From an uncultured Gilliamella sp. (lineage in GTDB: Bacteria; Pseudomonadota; Gammaproteobacteria; Enterobacterales; Orbaceae): DNA of 64,000 bases. The DNA lies in assembly GCA_946482005.1 (NCBI GenBank), contig CAMLPV010000001.1, positions 234,041-298,040 of the forward strand, written 5' to 3'. Positions 43,139-51,989 of the stretch are shown one piece after another (position 1 is the stretch's first letter; every line of letters begins with the position of its first letter). The notes under the pieces are model-generated. The model ran no database searches. It had not been told where the DNA came from and was given only the letters and a program-made list of their open reading frames with translations. A program made the translations under genes and the position numbers.

Positions 43139-44605
43139 CTATAACAAAAACTGAATTGAATGTGCGTAAATTCTAAATTGATTAACTAAATCATCATTAC
43201 TTAAAACGTTAATGCGATTTTTATCATTCGCATCACGCTCAACAATCAATGACTCCTTGTATGCGTCAAAATTTTCAACTAGGCCAACATTTTCTAGCTC
43301 AGTAAATAACGCTATTAATTCAGCTCGGATGATTGACGGTGTAACAATCGGTTGACCAACACCAAACCGAGTGCCATCATTAGCCAATTTATGGCGAGGA
43401 AATTTTTGCGTAATACGTGAACGTATTGCATAGCGTATATAAGACAGCGTCTTGATGGTTTCTACATCTAAATAACTCGTGTCTTCAATGTTGTATTTAT
43501 TTACACGATACATTGTGATGACTCGGTCAAGCTGCACTTTGCCGTTTGCATTTACGTTGTATGCGCTTAACCCATCAAATAGATGCAGGTTGCGCTCATT
43601 CCACTGCCATCTGTCAGATATTGCTGGTGGTTTTATGCCAGTTAATTCTAGGGTTTGGACGGGGCGGGCAGGGTCGATATTTAACGCATACGTACAGACC
43701 GCAGCATTAACTGACGCCCAAATATAAGGCGGTTCGGGAGATATATTGGTAGGTATACATGTATATAAATAATCATTATGTGATAACGCAAACGTACTAG
43801 CTTGAGCATGTGTTCCCCGATATGCAATCCAGCATAACCCGTCAATTTGTCGAATCCCGCCCCAGCGCGATTGTAATTCTTCACTCAGCAGACTTAGATT
43901 GTCCGCATCGGTGAATGGGTTAACAATATCTGTCCACCATGTGTCCCCTAGAGCTATGATTGCTTGTGAGATGTTTGGATTCCCAGCTCCCCCTGTCATT
44001 TTTAAAATATCGACAGCGATGCCTGCAGGTAATATTTCACCGGTGTAATAATTAATGCGAACATCAATATCATTACCTGTAATACCGCCCCAGCGACATG
44101 TTAGCACCACATCAGTACCAGATGCGCTCGCTGTGACCGGTAGTAATGTATTGGCATTGATTGTTGCAGTAATTTTATTTGCAATCGTTGTTGCGGTTTC
44201 ATTTTGACGAACAGAAACAGGGATTGATATACCCGCAATCATTAATGCAATTTGCCCAGCAGCGCTGCATGTGCCGGTGACGGTAATTTTACCCGTTGCG
44301 CAAACCGGTTCAGCAACATCATCAAGCGCAAGTGCGTATAAATCACTATACGGATTTGCATTTAAAAATGCCTTTAACATTTCAGCTAGCATCGAGCCTC
44401 GACCGAATGCCGCCTCGGCTTGCTCTTTACGAGTAATGCGCGTCGGCTCTCCAGCATTAACCTTGCCATTCGGTAGGCGCAATCCCAAAACAAGAGTTTT
44501 ATTATTTTTAACCGGTGTGCCTGTAATCGCTTGTGAGTTATCAAACTCAACATACGTTAGAGGCACGCGAACAGTGTTGGGTATAGTGTTAAATGAAACT
44601 GCCAT
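43139..44605 (-). CDS. Tail sheath protein (Mu gpL-like)
   Basis: The 488-residue product is a contractile sheath subunit: VSFNTIPNTVRVPLTYVEFD start, TRITRKEQAEAAFGRGSMLA near 55-75, and the conserved PARPVQTLELTGIKPPAISDRW with RVITMYRVNKYNIEDTSYLDVETIKTLSY in the C-terminal half. It makes the phage a myovirus, in contrast with the flexible lambda-type tail of region 1. Preceded by the tiny DUF2635 gene, whose end lies three bases from its start. Confidence 0.93.
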   Translation of the reverse strand: MAVSFNTIPNTVRVPLTYVEFDNSQAITGTPVKNNKTLVLGLRLPNGKVNAGEPTRITRKEQAEAAFGRGSMLAEMLKAFLNANPYSDLYALALDDVAEPVCATGKITVTGTCSAAGQIALMIAGISIPVSVRQNETATTIANKITATINANTLLPVTASASGTDVVLTCRWGGITGNDIDVRINYYTGEILPAGIAVDILKMTGGAGNPNISQAIIALGDTWWTDIVNPFTDADNLSLLSEELQSRWGGIRQIDGLCWIAYRGTHAQASTFALSHNDYLYTCIPTNISPEPPYIWASVNAAVCTYALNIDPARPVQTLELTGIKPPAISDRWQWNERNLHLFDGLSAYNVNANGKVQLDRVITMYRVNKYNIEDTSYLDVETIKTLSYIRYAIRSRITQKFPRHKLANDGTRFGVGQPIVTPSIIRAELIALFTELENVGLVENFDAYKESLIVERDANDKNRINVLSNDDLVNQFRIYAHSIQFLL

Positions 44606-44608
44606 TAC

Positions 44609-44779
44609 TCAGCTCCTTTTTTCTTTTTTTTGCTCAACGACTTCGATATCGCCATCATTTAATCTGCGAAGCCAGTAGCTATTTTTCGGTTTTAACTCCC
44701 CGCTTTCTGTAAGCGGCTCCAATGTTTCGGGGTCACGAACAGTGACCCCGCTAACGGGTTTAATAAAAAATTCATTCAT
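44609..44779 (-). CDS. Small tail-module protein (DUF2635, Mu gp38-like)
   Basis: The 56-residue frame is easily missed: NEFFIKPVSGVTVRDPETLE, then LTESGELKPKNSYWLRRLNDGDI. This matches DUF2635, which lies between gp37 and the sheath gene in Mu-like phages. It overlaps the end of the DUF1834 gene (44772) by eight bases and stops three bases before the sheath start. Function unknown. Confidence 0.85.
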   Translation of the reverse strand: MNEFFIKPVSGVTVRDPETLEPLTESGELKPKNSYWLRRLNDGDIEVVEQKKEKRS

Positions 44780-45320
44780 TATTATCATCCTGAGGTAATT
44801 TGTTTAATGATTCCCAGTTAGGGTTTGATATAAATTTATGATAGTAGGTGATGAAATCATCGATTGTGCGCTGTTCATTATCGGCTGGCAGTGGCATATC
44901 AACAGTGAAATAGAGACCGTAAACAAACAACCCCCGCTTTGCAGATAAATCGCTAAACAAATTAGCTGACTGACTAAATTGCATTGCACGAGCTGCACAA
45001 TTAAAACGTCGATTATTAAGTAGCTTTATCAGATAGTCGTGTATTAAAAATGCTTTTTCGGGCTCAACTCTAATTCCGTTTAATACATTTACAGATATGA
45101 ACAATGCCCACGTTTGTTTAACACAATAGCGCAGGTCAGTCGGAGAATTACCGATAAATGCTACATAAACAGCGGGCGCTATTTTTAAAAGTGTGCGCAT
45201 TGTCTCGTCAGTCCACGCGCCACCCAGCGCCTCTACGGTTTTAATTTCACCAGTAAAATGGCTCTTAACGCAATCAATCAGCTCTTTTTCAAGCGCGGCA
45301 GTTGGTGAGAGTTGTTTCAT
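44772..45320 (-). CDS. Mu gp37-like protein (DUF1834)
   Basis: The 182-residue product shows the family blocks ALEKELIDCVKSHFTGEIKT and a PAVYVAFIG strand, with a positional match to Mu gp37. It is probably a tail terminator or connector that caps the tube at the head side. It shares one base with the upstream DUF1320 gene and overlaps the small DUF2635 gene. Confidence 0.85.
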   Translation of the reverse strand: MKQLSPTAALEKELIDCVKSHFTGEIKTVEALGGAWTDETMRTLLKIAPAVYVAFIGNSPTDLRYCVKQTWALFISVNVLNGIRVEPEKAFLIHDYLIKLLNNRRFNCAARAMQFSQSANLFSDLSAKRGLFVYGLYFTVDMPLPADNEQRTIDDFITYYHKFISNPNWESLNKLPQDDNNE

Positions 45321-45769
45321 TAGATAAATCCTTTTGAACGATTACGCGCCCAAACCGAACCAGCACTGCTTATAATGGCTACTTCACCTACCTCGTCCAG
45401 TTTTGATTCATCAATTGATAATCCCAGACTGATTTGACCAGTAGCGACCTTTTCTAAAAATCGAATAATGTCATCTTTGTCTTTTTCGGCTTTTTCAGTT
45501 GCAACACCATCGGCAAGATTGTAATAAGCAAGTACGCAAGCAGCGCGAACGAGAACAGCCGGGACTTTGTCGACAGGTAACGTGATACGTCCGCTAATAT
45601 AGCCATCAATCGCAGCAGATGCGTCCAGAATTGCATTGTTAATGATTTGCTCACGAGTTTGTAACAGCTCATCAGTTTCGTCATCAACATCAACTTTATT
45701 GCTAGCAAGCTGATTGATGACTGTTTTACTGTATCTACTATAAATATCAGCAACTGTTGCGTACTGCAT
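45320..45769 (-). CDS. Mu gp36-like head-tail connector (DUF1320)
   Basis: The 149-residue product has the DUF1320 pattern: QYATVADIYSRYSKTVINQLA start, AILDASAAIDGYISGRITLPVD and LVRAACVLAYYNLAD near the middle. Members adopt an all-helical adaptor fold and act at the head-tail joint. It is two bases from the upstream HI1506-like gene and overlaps gp37 by one base. Confidence 0.88.
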   Translation of the reverse strand: MQYATVADIYSRYSKTVINQLASNKVDVDDETDELLQTREQIINNAILDASAAIDGYISGRITLPVDKVPAVLVRAACVLAYYNLADGVATEKAEKDKDDIIRFLEKVATGQISLGLSIDESKLDEVGEVAIISSAGSVWARNRSKGFI

Positions 45770-45771
45770 AA

Positions 45772-46275
45772 TTACTCCGGATTTTTAGCTGCAGCTATTG
45801 CTGCTATGACGTCTGGTTTAGTTAAAGCCTCGTCGCCAGTGACTTCTTTCCATTTTGCGATTCGGGGTGAACCATCCATATTAAAATAAACAAGGGGGTC
45901 TTGCTCAGCTAAGGCAACCATAACTGCCTGAGATAACTCAATATGTGATTTAGGAGGCTCCGGATCTTTATCGCTATTTTCACTCGTTGTCCCGCCGTTT
46001 CCTTCATCGTTATTTTCTTTTTTATCGGTTTTATCTGCACCCAATCCCGAATTACCAGTAGGGCTACCAGTGTCACCAAAAGTGCGTTCAAAATCTTCAT
46101 TTGAATTTTCAACCTCGATTGTCACAGTTAGTGCCGGGTCATTCTTTAGTGCATTTATTTGCTCGGCATCTAACTCGAAAAATTGATTTTTGCCCTGTTT
46201 TAGTACCAGCCCAGCTCGGCGATATCCGTCATGGCGATTATTGATAACTACAATACATTTTATAGATTTATTCAT
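45772..46275 (-). CDS. HI1506-like head-region protein (FluMu type)
   Basis: The 167-residue product has an N-terminal domain with VVINNRHDGYRRAGLVLKQGKN and FELDAEQINALKNDPALTVTI, as in Haemophilus FluMu HI1506, then an acidic, glycine- and asparagine-rich linker, then a C-terminal helix (KWKEVTGDEALTKPDVIAAI). It lies between major head and DUF1320 genes as in FluMu. It may be a head decoration or a connector aid; the role is not established. Confidence 0.78.
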   Translation of the reverse strand: MNKSIKCIVVINNRHDGYRRAGLVLKQGKNQFFELDAEQINALKNDPALTVTIEVENSNEDFERTFGDTGSPTGNSGLGADKTDKKENNDEGNGGTTSENSDKDPEPPKSHIELSQAVMVALAEQDPLVYFNMDGSPRIAKWKEVTGDEALTKPDVIAAIAAAKNPE

Positions 46276-46292
46276 TTGTTCCCTTTATTTAA

Positions 46293-47174
46293 CTAATCTA
46301 GCCACGGTACAATGAGCACTTCAACCGCTTTATAATTAATATTACTTTCACCTTGAGCCTTGTTTTCAGCATCAATCACTTTCTTCGCTGCGGCTCGATT
46401 TTTTGGACCAACCACTAATAAATTAGGATTAATACCTAACTTTCTTCCTTGCTCAGATTTAACCCCCATCATTGCAACGACGGCTGCATTAAAACTATCT
46501 TCAGTTAACTCTGCTTTAGAGCCCAATGCTTGTTGCCAAAAACCAAACCCTGTCGCAACACGAGCATCTACGCCATATAAAAATTCATCTGTCATGAATG
46601 TTCTATCACTAGTAGCTGGATCGTTTTTTTGTTGCAATCTATAATCACGACGTTTCTGGAAAATAAATGGCTTTAACGGTCGGCGCGTATCAAACAAGTA
46701 CCATGGAGTAGATGTCCCAGTTTGCATATTTGAAACGCTTTCATCTCCGACAGGATGGTCTGTATCAAAAAAATTCTGACCGTCATAACACTGATGAGTA
46801 AACCCTTTGCTGACGAGATCAAATATTAGCTCATCTGGATGTGTCGCGGCCGCATACCCCATATCTTGAAATTTCGGCATTAATAATCCGTAATTGTCAT
46901 CTTCGATGTACTCGGCGGGTATACTTTCCGTGCCTTCAAATTTGATATTTGTTACCGTATAGCGATTTGCAGACATTTTTTTTACATCACGCTCACCAAT
47001 CCATTCTTTGAGCCGTGTGAACTCTCCAATCCAACTATAATCTTCTGTCATATTTCGAGACGGAACTTCTGTTGCAATACGTGAATATAGTTGCTCATAG
47101 GTTCCTCTACCAGCATTAAATGCAGTGTTGACTGCGGTATAGATTGATTTCAAATTCTGAGCGTTAATTTCCAT
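46293..47174 (-). CDS. Major head subunit (Mu gpT-like)
   Basis: The 293-residue product is a clear Mu-type capsid protein: EINAQNLKSIYTAVNTAFNA start, VPSRNMTEDYSWIGEFTRLKEW near 35-57, and the FFDTDHPVGD and PWYLFDTRRPLKPFIFQKR motifs. It forms the icosahedral shell after scaffold removal. Its start overlaps the end of the protease/scaffold gene. Confidence 0.94.
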   Translation of the reverse strand: MEINAQNLKSIYTAVNTAFNAGRGTYEQLYSRIATEVPSRNMTEDYSWIGEFTRLKEWIGERDVKKMSANRYTVTNIKFEGTESIPAEYIEDDNYGLLMPKFQDMGYAAATHPDELIFDLVSKGFTHQCYDGQNFFDTDHPVGDESVSNMQTGTSTPWYLFDTRRPLKPFIFQKRRDYRLQQKNDPATSDRTFMTDEFLYGVDARVATGFGFWQQALGSKAELTEDSFNAAVVAMMGVKSEQGRKLGINPNLLVVGPKNRAAAKKVIDAENKAQGESNINYKAVEVLIVPWLD

Positions 47175-47823
47175 TATTCATACCTCGTTTAGTTTTTAGA
47201 TAATCTGATTTACTGATACCTGTTGCCTCTATAACCTGCAGATCTGATGCAGTGAGAGTTGAGAAAGAGGTATTTTGTTTGGCTGTAACTGAATGAGTCT
47301 GGCGAGACGTTAAGGCCGCTAGAGGCTTACGTCCTTTAATCATAGAATCTAACACGGCAACACCTTTCTGTCGGGCGATGCCTTGATAATACGCGACTTC
47401 ACTAGCCAAAATCAGACCATTTCTACGCGCATTATTAATAATTTGAGTAGCTGACAATTGTTGATGGTCTGAGCTTAATGCCGCTAGTTTTTCCAACGCT
47501 GATTGATAAACTGTAACAGGGACATATTTTGATAAATCAATTCCTGATAACTCTGCCTCCGAAATTACTTTTTCAGCTTCTGCAATTTCATCAGAATTGC
47601 TGTCAACAACCTTTTGAGCCTGTTCTGCAATGACATCATCCTTTTTTTCAGACTCAATTACCTCTTTTATTTCAACTGCTGCTTCAGCTGCAATTTTAAG
47701 ATTTGTAATAGCTTCAATAGCCTTATCAACATAATCTTTTGCATTTTCATCAGTGATATTTACTTCATCATCTGATGAAATTACTGATAGAGACTGTAGA
47801 ATCATTCCTAATAATTCATTCAT
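47164..47823 (-). CDS. Nested scaffold protein (Mu gpZ-like internal start)
   Basis: An internal in-frame ATG at 47823 (residue 182 of the protease frame) follows AAAGGA by six bases on the minus strand and begins NELLGMILQSLSVISS. From here the frame is acidic and helical (residues 182-400 of the parent), as scaffolds are. In Mu the scaffold Z is made from the C-terminal part of gene I in just this way. The product would be 219 residues. Confidence 0.65.
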   Translation of the reverse strand: MNELLGMILQSLSVISSDDEVNITDENAKDYVDKAIEAITNLKIAAEAAVEIKEVIESEKKDDVIAEQAQKVVDSNSDEIAEAEKVISEAELSGIDLSKYVPVTVYQSALEKLAALSSDHQQLSATQIINNARRNGLILASEVAYYQGIARQKGVAVLDSMIKGRKPLAALTSRQTHSVTAKQNTSFSTLTASDLQVIEATGISKSDYLKTKRGMNNGN

Positions 47824-48366
47824 TGATGTTTCCTTTGTGTGTGTTGTAAAAAATTCAGCAGCGAGAGCAACCAACGATTTAATTTCAAGCAGAGCCGGGT
47901 CGTTCGTTATGGCAGCCATGCGTAGATATAACGGGTGCCCGTTATCGTCGTATGGAAAAACAGCGGATAGGTCATTAAATTGCTCACTAGCAATTTCTGA
48001 TTCAGCGACAGAAGTCCATCGGGGGCGTATGTATATGCCATCATGTCGCCACTGAATGTCCTGCGATGGGTTAACGATTCGTCCAGCCGCTGGCGCTTTT
48101 TGTCCATTTTCATTTTTGTAGAGTGTTTGGTGATCGTAATCGATGAGAATCGGCTTCCCTTTACTCTCATCGATTGTGCGTTGAATGAATGCGGTAGCTA
48201 TATTTTCATCTAAAAACCAGCAACCCCGCTCCACATCAAACGGGCGCCCATCACGTGCTTTAAATTCGCCCGCGGGTAGCAATTGATACCAGCCGTCGCC
48301 AGCAGCATTTAATGCCGCTGATAAAATGGCAATCTTGTTTTTGTTGAGTGTATTTTTCGTTTTCAT
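47164..48366 (-). CDS. Head maturation protease / scaffold precursor (Mu I, gp32-like)
   Basis: The 400-residue product is of the Mu-type I protein family. The protease part (1-175) has LNAAGDGWYQLLPAGEFKAR, PILIDYDHQTLYKNENGQKAPAAGRI and LSAVFPYDDNGHPLYLRMAA, followed by the scaffold part (182-400). It cleaves the scaffold inside the prohead. The IDYDHQT motif is the conserved core block of this family. It precedes the major head gene by the usual overlap. Confidence 0.9.
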   Translation of the reverse strand: MKTKNTLNKNKIAILSAALNAAGDGWYQLLPAGEFKARDGRPFDVERGCWFLDENIATAFIQRTIDESKGKPILIDYDHQTLYKNENGQKAPAAGRIVNPSQDIQWRHDGIYIRPRWTSVAESEIASEQFNDLSAVFPYDDNGHPLYLRMAAITNDPALLEIKSLVALAAEFFTTHTKETSMNELLGMILQSLSVISSDDEVNITDENAKDYVDKAIEAITNLKIAAEAAVEIKEVIESEKKDDVIAEQAQKVVDSNSDEIAEAEKVISEAELSGIDLSKYVPVTVYQSALEKLAALSSDHQQLSATQIINNARRNGLILASEVAYYQGIARQKGVAVLDSMIKGRKPLAALTSRQTHSVTAKQNTSFSTLTASDLQVIEATGISKSDYLKTKRGMNNGN

Positions 48367-48525
48367 GCTGCTAGAATAACTGGCAGCAAAAACTATTGGG
48401 TTTGTTGTGTTTCAAACATTTTTGTGAAGAAAATAAATAAAAGTGAAGAGAGAGGGGACTGAACCCCATTTAAAACCCGTTTAAAAAACTCGTGGCTTGT
48501 TTAAAAAAATGACGACAATAGTTTA

Positions 48526-48999
48526 TCAAGGTCTATCGTTAATCGCGTTAGAGAGCGTTATATTAATTATATCGATAATATCACTGATACCGTTTTGAGA
48601 TAACCCCATATACGGACGAGCAGGAATTGCGGCAGGTGCATTGGGCATATCAGGTGTACCACCGAGCTGATGAATCGCCGCATAAGCCTTATTTGAACCG
48701 ATAGCTGCGCTGACCGCATCAAAATCAGTAGTTAATGACATTGCCAACCCACCCATTGATCTATTCAGCATTTTACCTGTTAGCCCTCGCGTGGCTAACT
48801 GGGCAGCATAATTCGGCGTAAGTTGTTGCCATTTTTTCCCAGTTGCAGGGTCGGCTTCTTTTTGAAATGCATCATCCGACTCGCTGGCGAGCACTGCTGC
48901 AATGCCGCGAGTGATTCGCGTCATGTCTGTGCCGAGCTCTTGCAGGCGCTGTATACTAGCTTGGATTGCTTCATCACTGAACTTATAATCTATTTGCAT
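48526..48999 (-). CDS. Virion morphogenesis protein G (Mu gpG-like)
   Basis: The 157-residue product is a tail completion/virion morphogenesis protein (phage_tail_S type): QIDYKFSDEAIQASIQRLQE start, ATGKKWQQLTPNYAAQLATRG and LNRSMGGLAMSLTTDFDAVSAAIGSNKAYAAIHQLGG, with the typical PARPYMGLS end. It joins heads and tails. About 160 bases of non-coding sequence separate it from the protease gene, and the tRNA-like element lies on its 5' side. Confidence 0.9.
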   Translation of the reverse strand: MQIDYKFSDEAIQASIQRLQELGTDMTRITRGIAAVLASESDDAFQKEADPATGKKWQQLTPNYAAQLATRGLTGKMLNRSMGGLAMSLTTDFDAVSAAIGSNKAYAAIHQLGGTPDMPNAPAAIPARPYMGLSQNGISDIIDIINITLSNAINDRP

Positions 49000-49022
49000 A
49001 ATATTTCATCTTGTTTTATAGT
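48994..49022 (+). promoter_or_regulatory. Putative promoter of the tRNA-like element
   Basis: TTGCAT and TATAGT are 17 bases apart on the + strand, ending ten bases before the tRNA-like structure. The -10 is good (5 of 6); the -35 is weak (3 of 6). Confidence 0.35.
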
Positions 49023-49031
49023 TATTACTAC

Positions 49032-49109
49032 GCTGTGTACGGATAACGGTAATTCGGCATAAGCGCAGTCGCGCCACATGTTTATGTGGGTTCGACTCCC
49101 ACCACAGCA
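49032..49109 (+). ncRNA. tRNA-like element opposite the head genes
   Basis: GCTGTG and CACAGC can pair as a six-bp acceptor-like stem, closed by A. Next to it is a textbook T-arm, GTGGG-TTCGACT-CCCAC, and a D-arm-like GGAT-AACGGTA-ATTC follows the 5' stem. The anticodon region does not fold canonically, and an alternative hairpin CCACAT-GTTT-ATGTGG competes with the T-stem, so this is a tRNA relic or mimic rather than a working tRNA. It has a possible promoter (48994-49022) and is followed by a strong terminator on the same strand, opposite to all surrounding phage genes. Confidence 0.45.
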
Positions 49110-49110
49110 A

Positions 49111-49139
49111 TAAGCCCTGACACGCAGGGCTTAGTTATT
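49111..49139 (+). terminator. Strong hairpin after the tRNA-like element
   Basis: AAGCCCTG-ACAC-GCAGGGCTT followed by AGTTATTT on the + strand. It also lies just after the stop of gene F on the minus strand, so it could act in either direction. Confidence 0.6.
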
Positions 49140-50446
49140 TAAATCCCGCCCTTTAGAACAGCATACTGTCCGCCTTTTACACTCTTTTGCAAATCTACCA
49201 CACTAGCTTTATATGCGTTAATTACGACATCTAACGCGTCTTTTTGCCCCTTCAAATTATATGGTGCATTAATAACAATCTTCATTGTGTCGCTCCCCTT
49301 AGCTATATAAAGCAAATTATTCTTTTGCTTATCCCACAGCACAGCTTGTGCATCAGCAATTAACTTGGGTAATGATTGATAATCTTTTAATGTTAATTTA
49401 ACGCCGGTTTTTTCATGCTTTAGGCTGTCAGCATGCAATATATTTTTTTCACTCACAGCAAATAATCTGGCTGGCTCAATCCCTGATATTTTTTTGACTT
49501 GCTCTGCAATATCATCAGTCATAAAACCTAATGGTTGCACTGCGTTACTCGCTCGCCTTGTTGTTAAAATATTGCCGACCCACTCGGCAAATGCATCATG
49601 ACGGGCAGGCGCATTATTTAATGATTGAATAACTTGCTCACGCAGTTTTCTGTTTTGCAATATTGTCAGTTTTTTAGCGATATTAACATCTGAACCCATG
49701 GCGGCACTACCCACATTACCCGACCAACCAGCGTCAGTTCGCATCGTTTGACCGTCTGATTTAAATCGTGTCACTTCAGATTGATATTCATCATCAGTGC
49801 CGGTGCTAACTTCGTGCGTTTCTATTTTCCCTTTGCTTGACTCAACAATTAACCCTTCACGCTCAACTTGCGACTGGGTTAACGCACGGACGCGGCAACG
49901 ACATCCCCAGCCGTTGGGCGGATAGAGTTTTTGCCAAATAGGGTCATCATATTTAAACACCTTTAAATGCAATGCGGCATGAGCCGCGCGCGTTCTATCA
50001 TCCATGGTTGCAATATACTGCCAGTATGGGTGTGTTTCGCTGCTAGCTAATTGTTGTTGGTAACGGCCTGCTTGGTACGCGGTAGCGAGATTTGTCCGGT
50101 AGATGGTACTTAGACGCCGAGGACTGCCAAGCTGCACTTCTTCGGCTTCTCCGTTACTGTTGACATTAATCTGTTTACCCCACCATCCGAGCTTTTCAAG
50201 CACCGGTTTAAGGTTCTTTTTAAACTCTCGCTCTGTCGTTCCTGTTGCCAATGCTCTATCAAGCTCAAGCTGGATAGACTCAAGCACATCAAGCGAGGTT
50301 GCCTTTGCAACCGTGAATGCTTGAGCGTGTGCTTGTGTTGACATTTCTTGCCAGTTCCATGTGATTTTAAAGCCCTTAGAGCGAAAATAATCGACAGCAA
50401 GCTTTGGTTCTAACGAAATTGCATAACCTAAATCCACGTCACGCAT
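49139..50446 (-). CDS. Head morphogenesis protein F (Mu gpF-like)
   Basis: The 435-residue product is of the Mu F / SPP1 gp7 minor head family: KPVLEKLGWWGKQINVNSNG and RLSTIYRTNLATAYQAGRYQQ near 105-130, then YWQYIATMDDRTRAAHAALH and the signature NGWGCRCRVRALTQSQ. It is thought to sit at the portal and aid DNA delivery. The C-terminal extension (280-435; HDAFAEWVGNIL, then YNLKGQKDALDVVINAYK) is phage-barnase-EndoU-like in pattern, a possible nuclease-type add-on that I cannot verify. Confidence 0.88.
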   Translation of the reverse strand: MRDVDLGYAISLEPKLAVDYFRSKGFKITWNWQEMSTQAHAQAFTVAKATSLDVLESIQLELDRALATGTTEREFKKNLKPVLEKLGWWGKQINVNSNGEAEEVQLGSPRRLSTIYRTNLATAYQAGRYQQQLASSETHPYWQYIATMDDRTRAAHAALHLKVFKYDDPIWQKLYPPNGWGCRCRVRALTQSQVEREGLIVESSKGKIETHEVSTGTDDEYQSEVTRFKSDGQTMRTDAGWSGNVGSAAMGSDVNIAKKLTILQNRKLREQVIQSLNNAPARHDAFAEWVGNILTTRRASNAVQPLGFMTDDIAEQVKKISGIEPARLFAVSEKNILHADSLKHEKTGVKLTLKDYQSLPKLIADAQAVLWDKQKNNLLYIAKGSDTMKIVINAPYNLKGQKDALDVVINAYKASVVDLQKSVKGGQYAVLKGGI

Positions 50447-51989
50447 TTAACCGCCCCCATAGCTGAGCAACAAAGATGCCACGGGCAATCATATCTTCCA
50501 GCTGTTCGCTATCTAAATCACTGTACAGATTTTCAATTTTATTTTTAGCTGTTGCTAAATCGTTTTGCATAATAATATCTATAATCGGCTTTAAAACAGG
50601 GTCAATTGTTTGTTGCCAATCATTGCCGGAAATAGCTGCTGGAGCCGCTTTTAGTGGGTCGACATCTTGACTAGCATTTAATGCCGCAAATCCTGCGGGA
50701 TTTTTAGCATTTAAAAATGCAGGGGTAGATTCTGGCTTTAATATTTCCTCGCCATCTTGAGCCTCGGGTATTTGCAGTTTATCATGCGCCCACGCGCGTG
50801 AGATTTTCATGCCAACATTTACCAATGCGGGTAGGGCGCTGGCAAATGCAGTAATGTCCTCAGCTGGCGTGATATCAAATTCGAATTTGGGATGACGGCG
50901 AGGATTAGAAAATGAAATCCCATTGAGGCAATATAGTGGCAAAATTAAATCACGTGTAATTGTCGCAGATAACTGTTTCGCGTCACTATGACAAACCTCT
51001 ACTCGTACATCATTGTGCACATTCCCCAGTGCGTTAGTGCTGGTTGCTCCGTCGGCCTGACTTGTTAAAGTACCCCCCAAAATCGCTTTTGATTGAGCGC
51101 GCTCCATTAAATCATTCATCGCCAGAAATGGGTCTGACGTCCCGTTTGCTGCTGACTGAAAATCGATAGCCATCCCATTTGGTATAATACCCCCTGCATT
51201 ATGGCCGATTGACATAACAGCCTTCAGCAATGTTTTTTTCTCGTCTTCAGTGGCGCCACTAGAATAGCGCCCCAGCCTAATTGGGATACCATAAATTTCT
51301 AAAAATTCTGCTAAATCTCTTATTGAATAATTTTTAAATATATATGGCCATATTAGGGTGCGCACCAATCCCGTTCTGGCAAGATAGCCGCTTTTTGAAC
51401 GTGATACATGTTTCACCCAATTAAATGGTTGCAGCTCCACGCCTTCATAACTACCATCAGACAAACGTAGCTCGTTACGATTGTTGGGGTTAACTTGAAA
51501 AGTAGAGGGGTCAATCCATTCAACACCCGTGGGGACTAGTAAATTATCTATTGATTCCCAACCTGAGAACTCTTGGCATGAAAAACCTTTCAATATTGCA
51601 TCGGTTCCATCGAAAACAAAATCATCAAACCACGTGAACGAATCCAATAGTTCACTCAACATTTCAGTATCACGTTTTTCATCTTTCGTTGGGTTTAGTG
51701 GCGGTGCAATATTGAAGTTTAACCGCTGCACTGCTCGTCGACGTTTTGCAAGTTCAGATAAAATATGAGTATCTTTCTCTTCCATATCTTCAGCTAGCAT
51801 ACATTGAGCCATAATATTTCCCTGTTCAGCCTCTCTAAGAATAACCGCCGCCTGAAAAGGTGTTAATCCACTGGATGGATGTTCGCTAAATCGCTGTTGA
51901 ATTTGTACTATACGTGCATCGCTTTTTGTTTGCTGTTCGGTGGGTAAATTTCCCTTTGTTATTTTTATCATGTCTTTCATTACCAACAT
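50439..51989 (-). CDS. Portal protein (Mu gp29-like, DUF935)
   Basis: The 516-residue product is the DUF935 portal: PSSGLTPFQAAVILREAEQG near 35-55, MEEKDTHILSELAKRRRAV, NWVKHVSRSKSGYLARTGLVR and FLEIYGIPIRLGRYSSGATED, a conserved run. It forms the dodecameric DNA gate. It overlaps terminase by 10 bases and gene F by 8. Confidence 0.94.
   Translation of the reverse strand: MLVMKDMIKITKGNLPTEQQTKSDARIVQIQQRFSEHPSSGLTPFQAAVILREAEQGNIMAQCMLAEDMEEKDTHILSELAKRRRAVQRLNFNIAPPLNPTKDEKRDTEMLSELLDSFTWFDDFVFDGTDAILKGFSCQEFSGWESIDNLLVPTGVEWIDPSTFQVNPNNRNELRLSDGSYEGVELQPFNWVKHVSRSKSGYLARTGLVRTLIWPYIFKNYSIRDLAEFLEIYGIPIRLGRYSSGATEDEKKTLLKAVMSIGHNAGGIIPNGMAIDFQSAANGTSDPFLAMNDLMERAQSKAILGGTLTSQADGATSTNALGNVHNDVRVEVCHSDAKQLSATITRDLILPLYCLNGISFSNPRRHPKFEFDITPAEDITAFASALPALVNVGMKISRAWAHDKLQIPEAQDGEEILKPESTPAFLNAKNPAGFAALNASQDVDPLKAAPAAISGNDWQQTIDPVLKPIIDIIMQNDLATAKNKIENLYSDLDSEQLEDMIARGIFVAQLWGRLNA

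Noticed and set aside
49032..49109. Annotation as a functional tRNA
   Set aside because: The anticodon arm cannot be folded canonically and the acceptor stem has only six pairs, so no amino acid is assigned.
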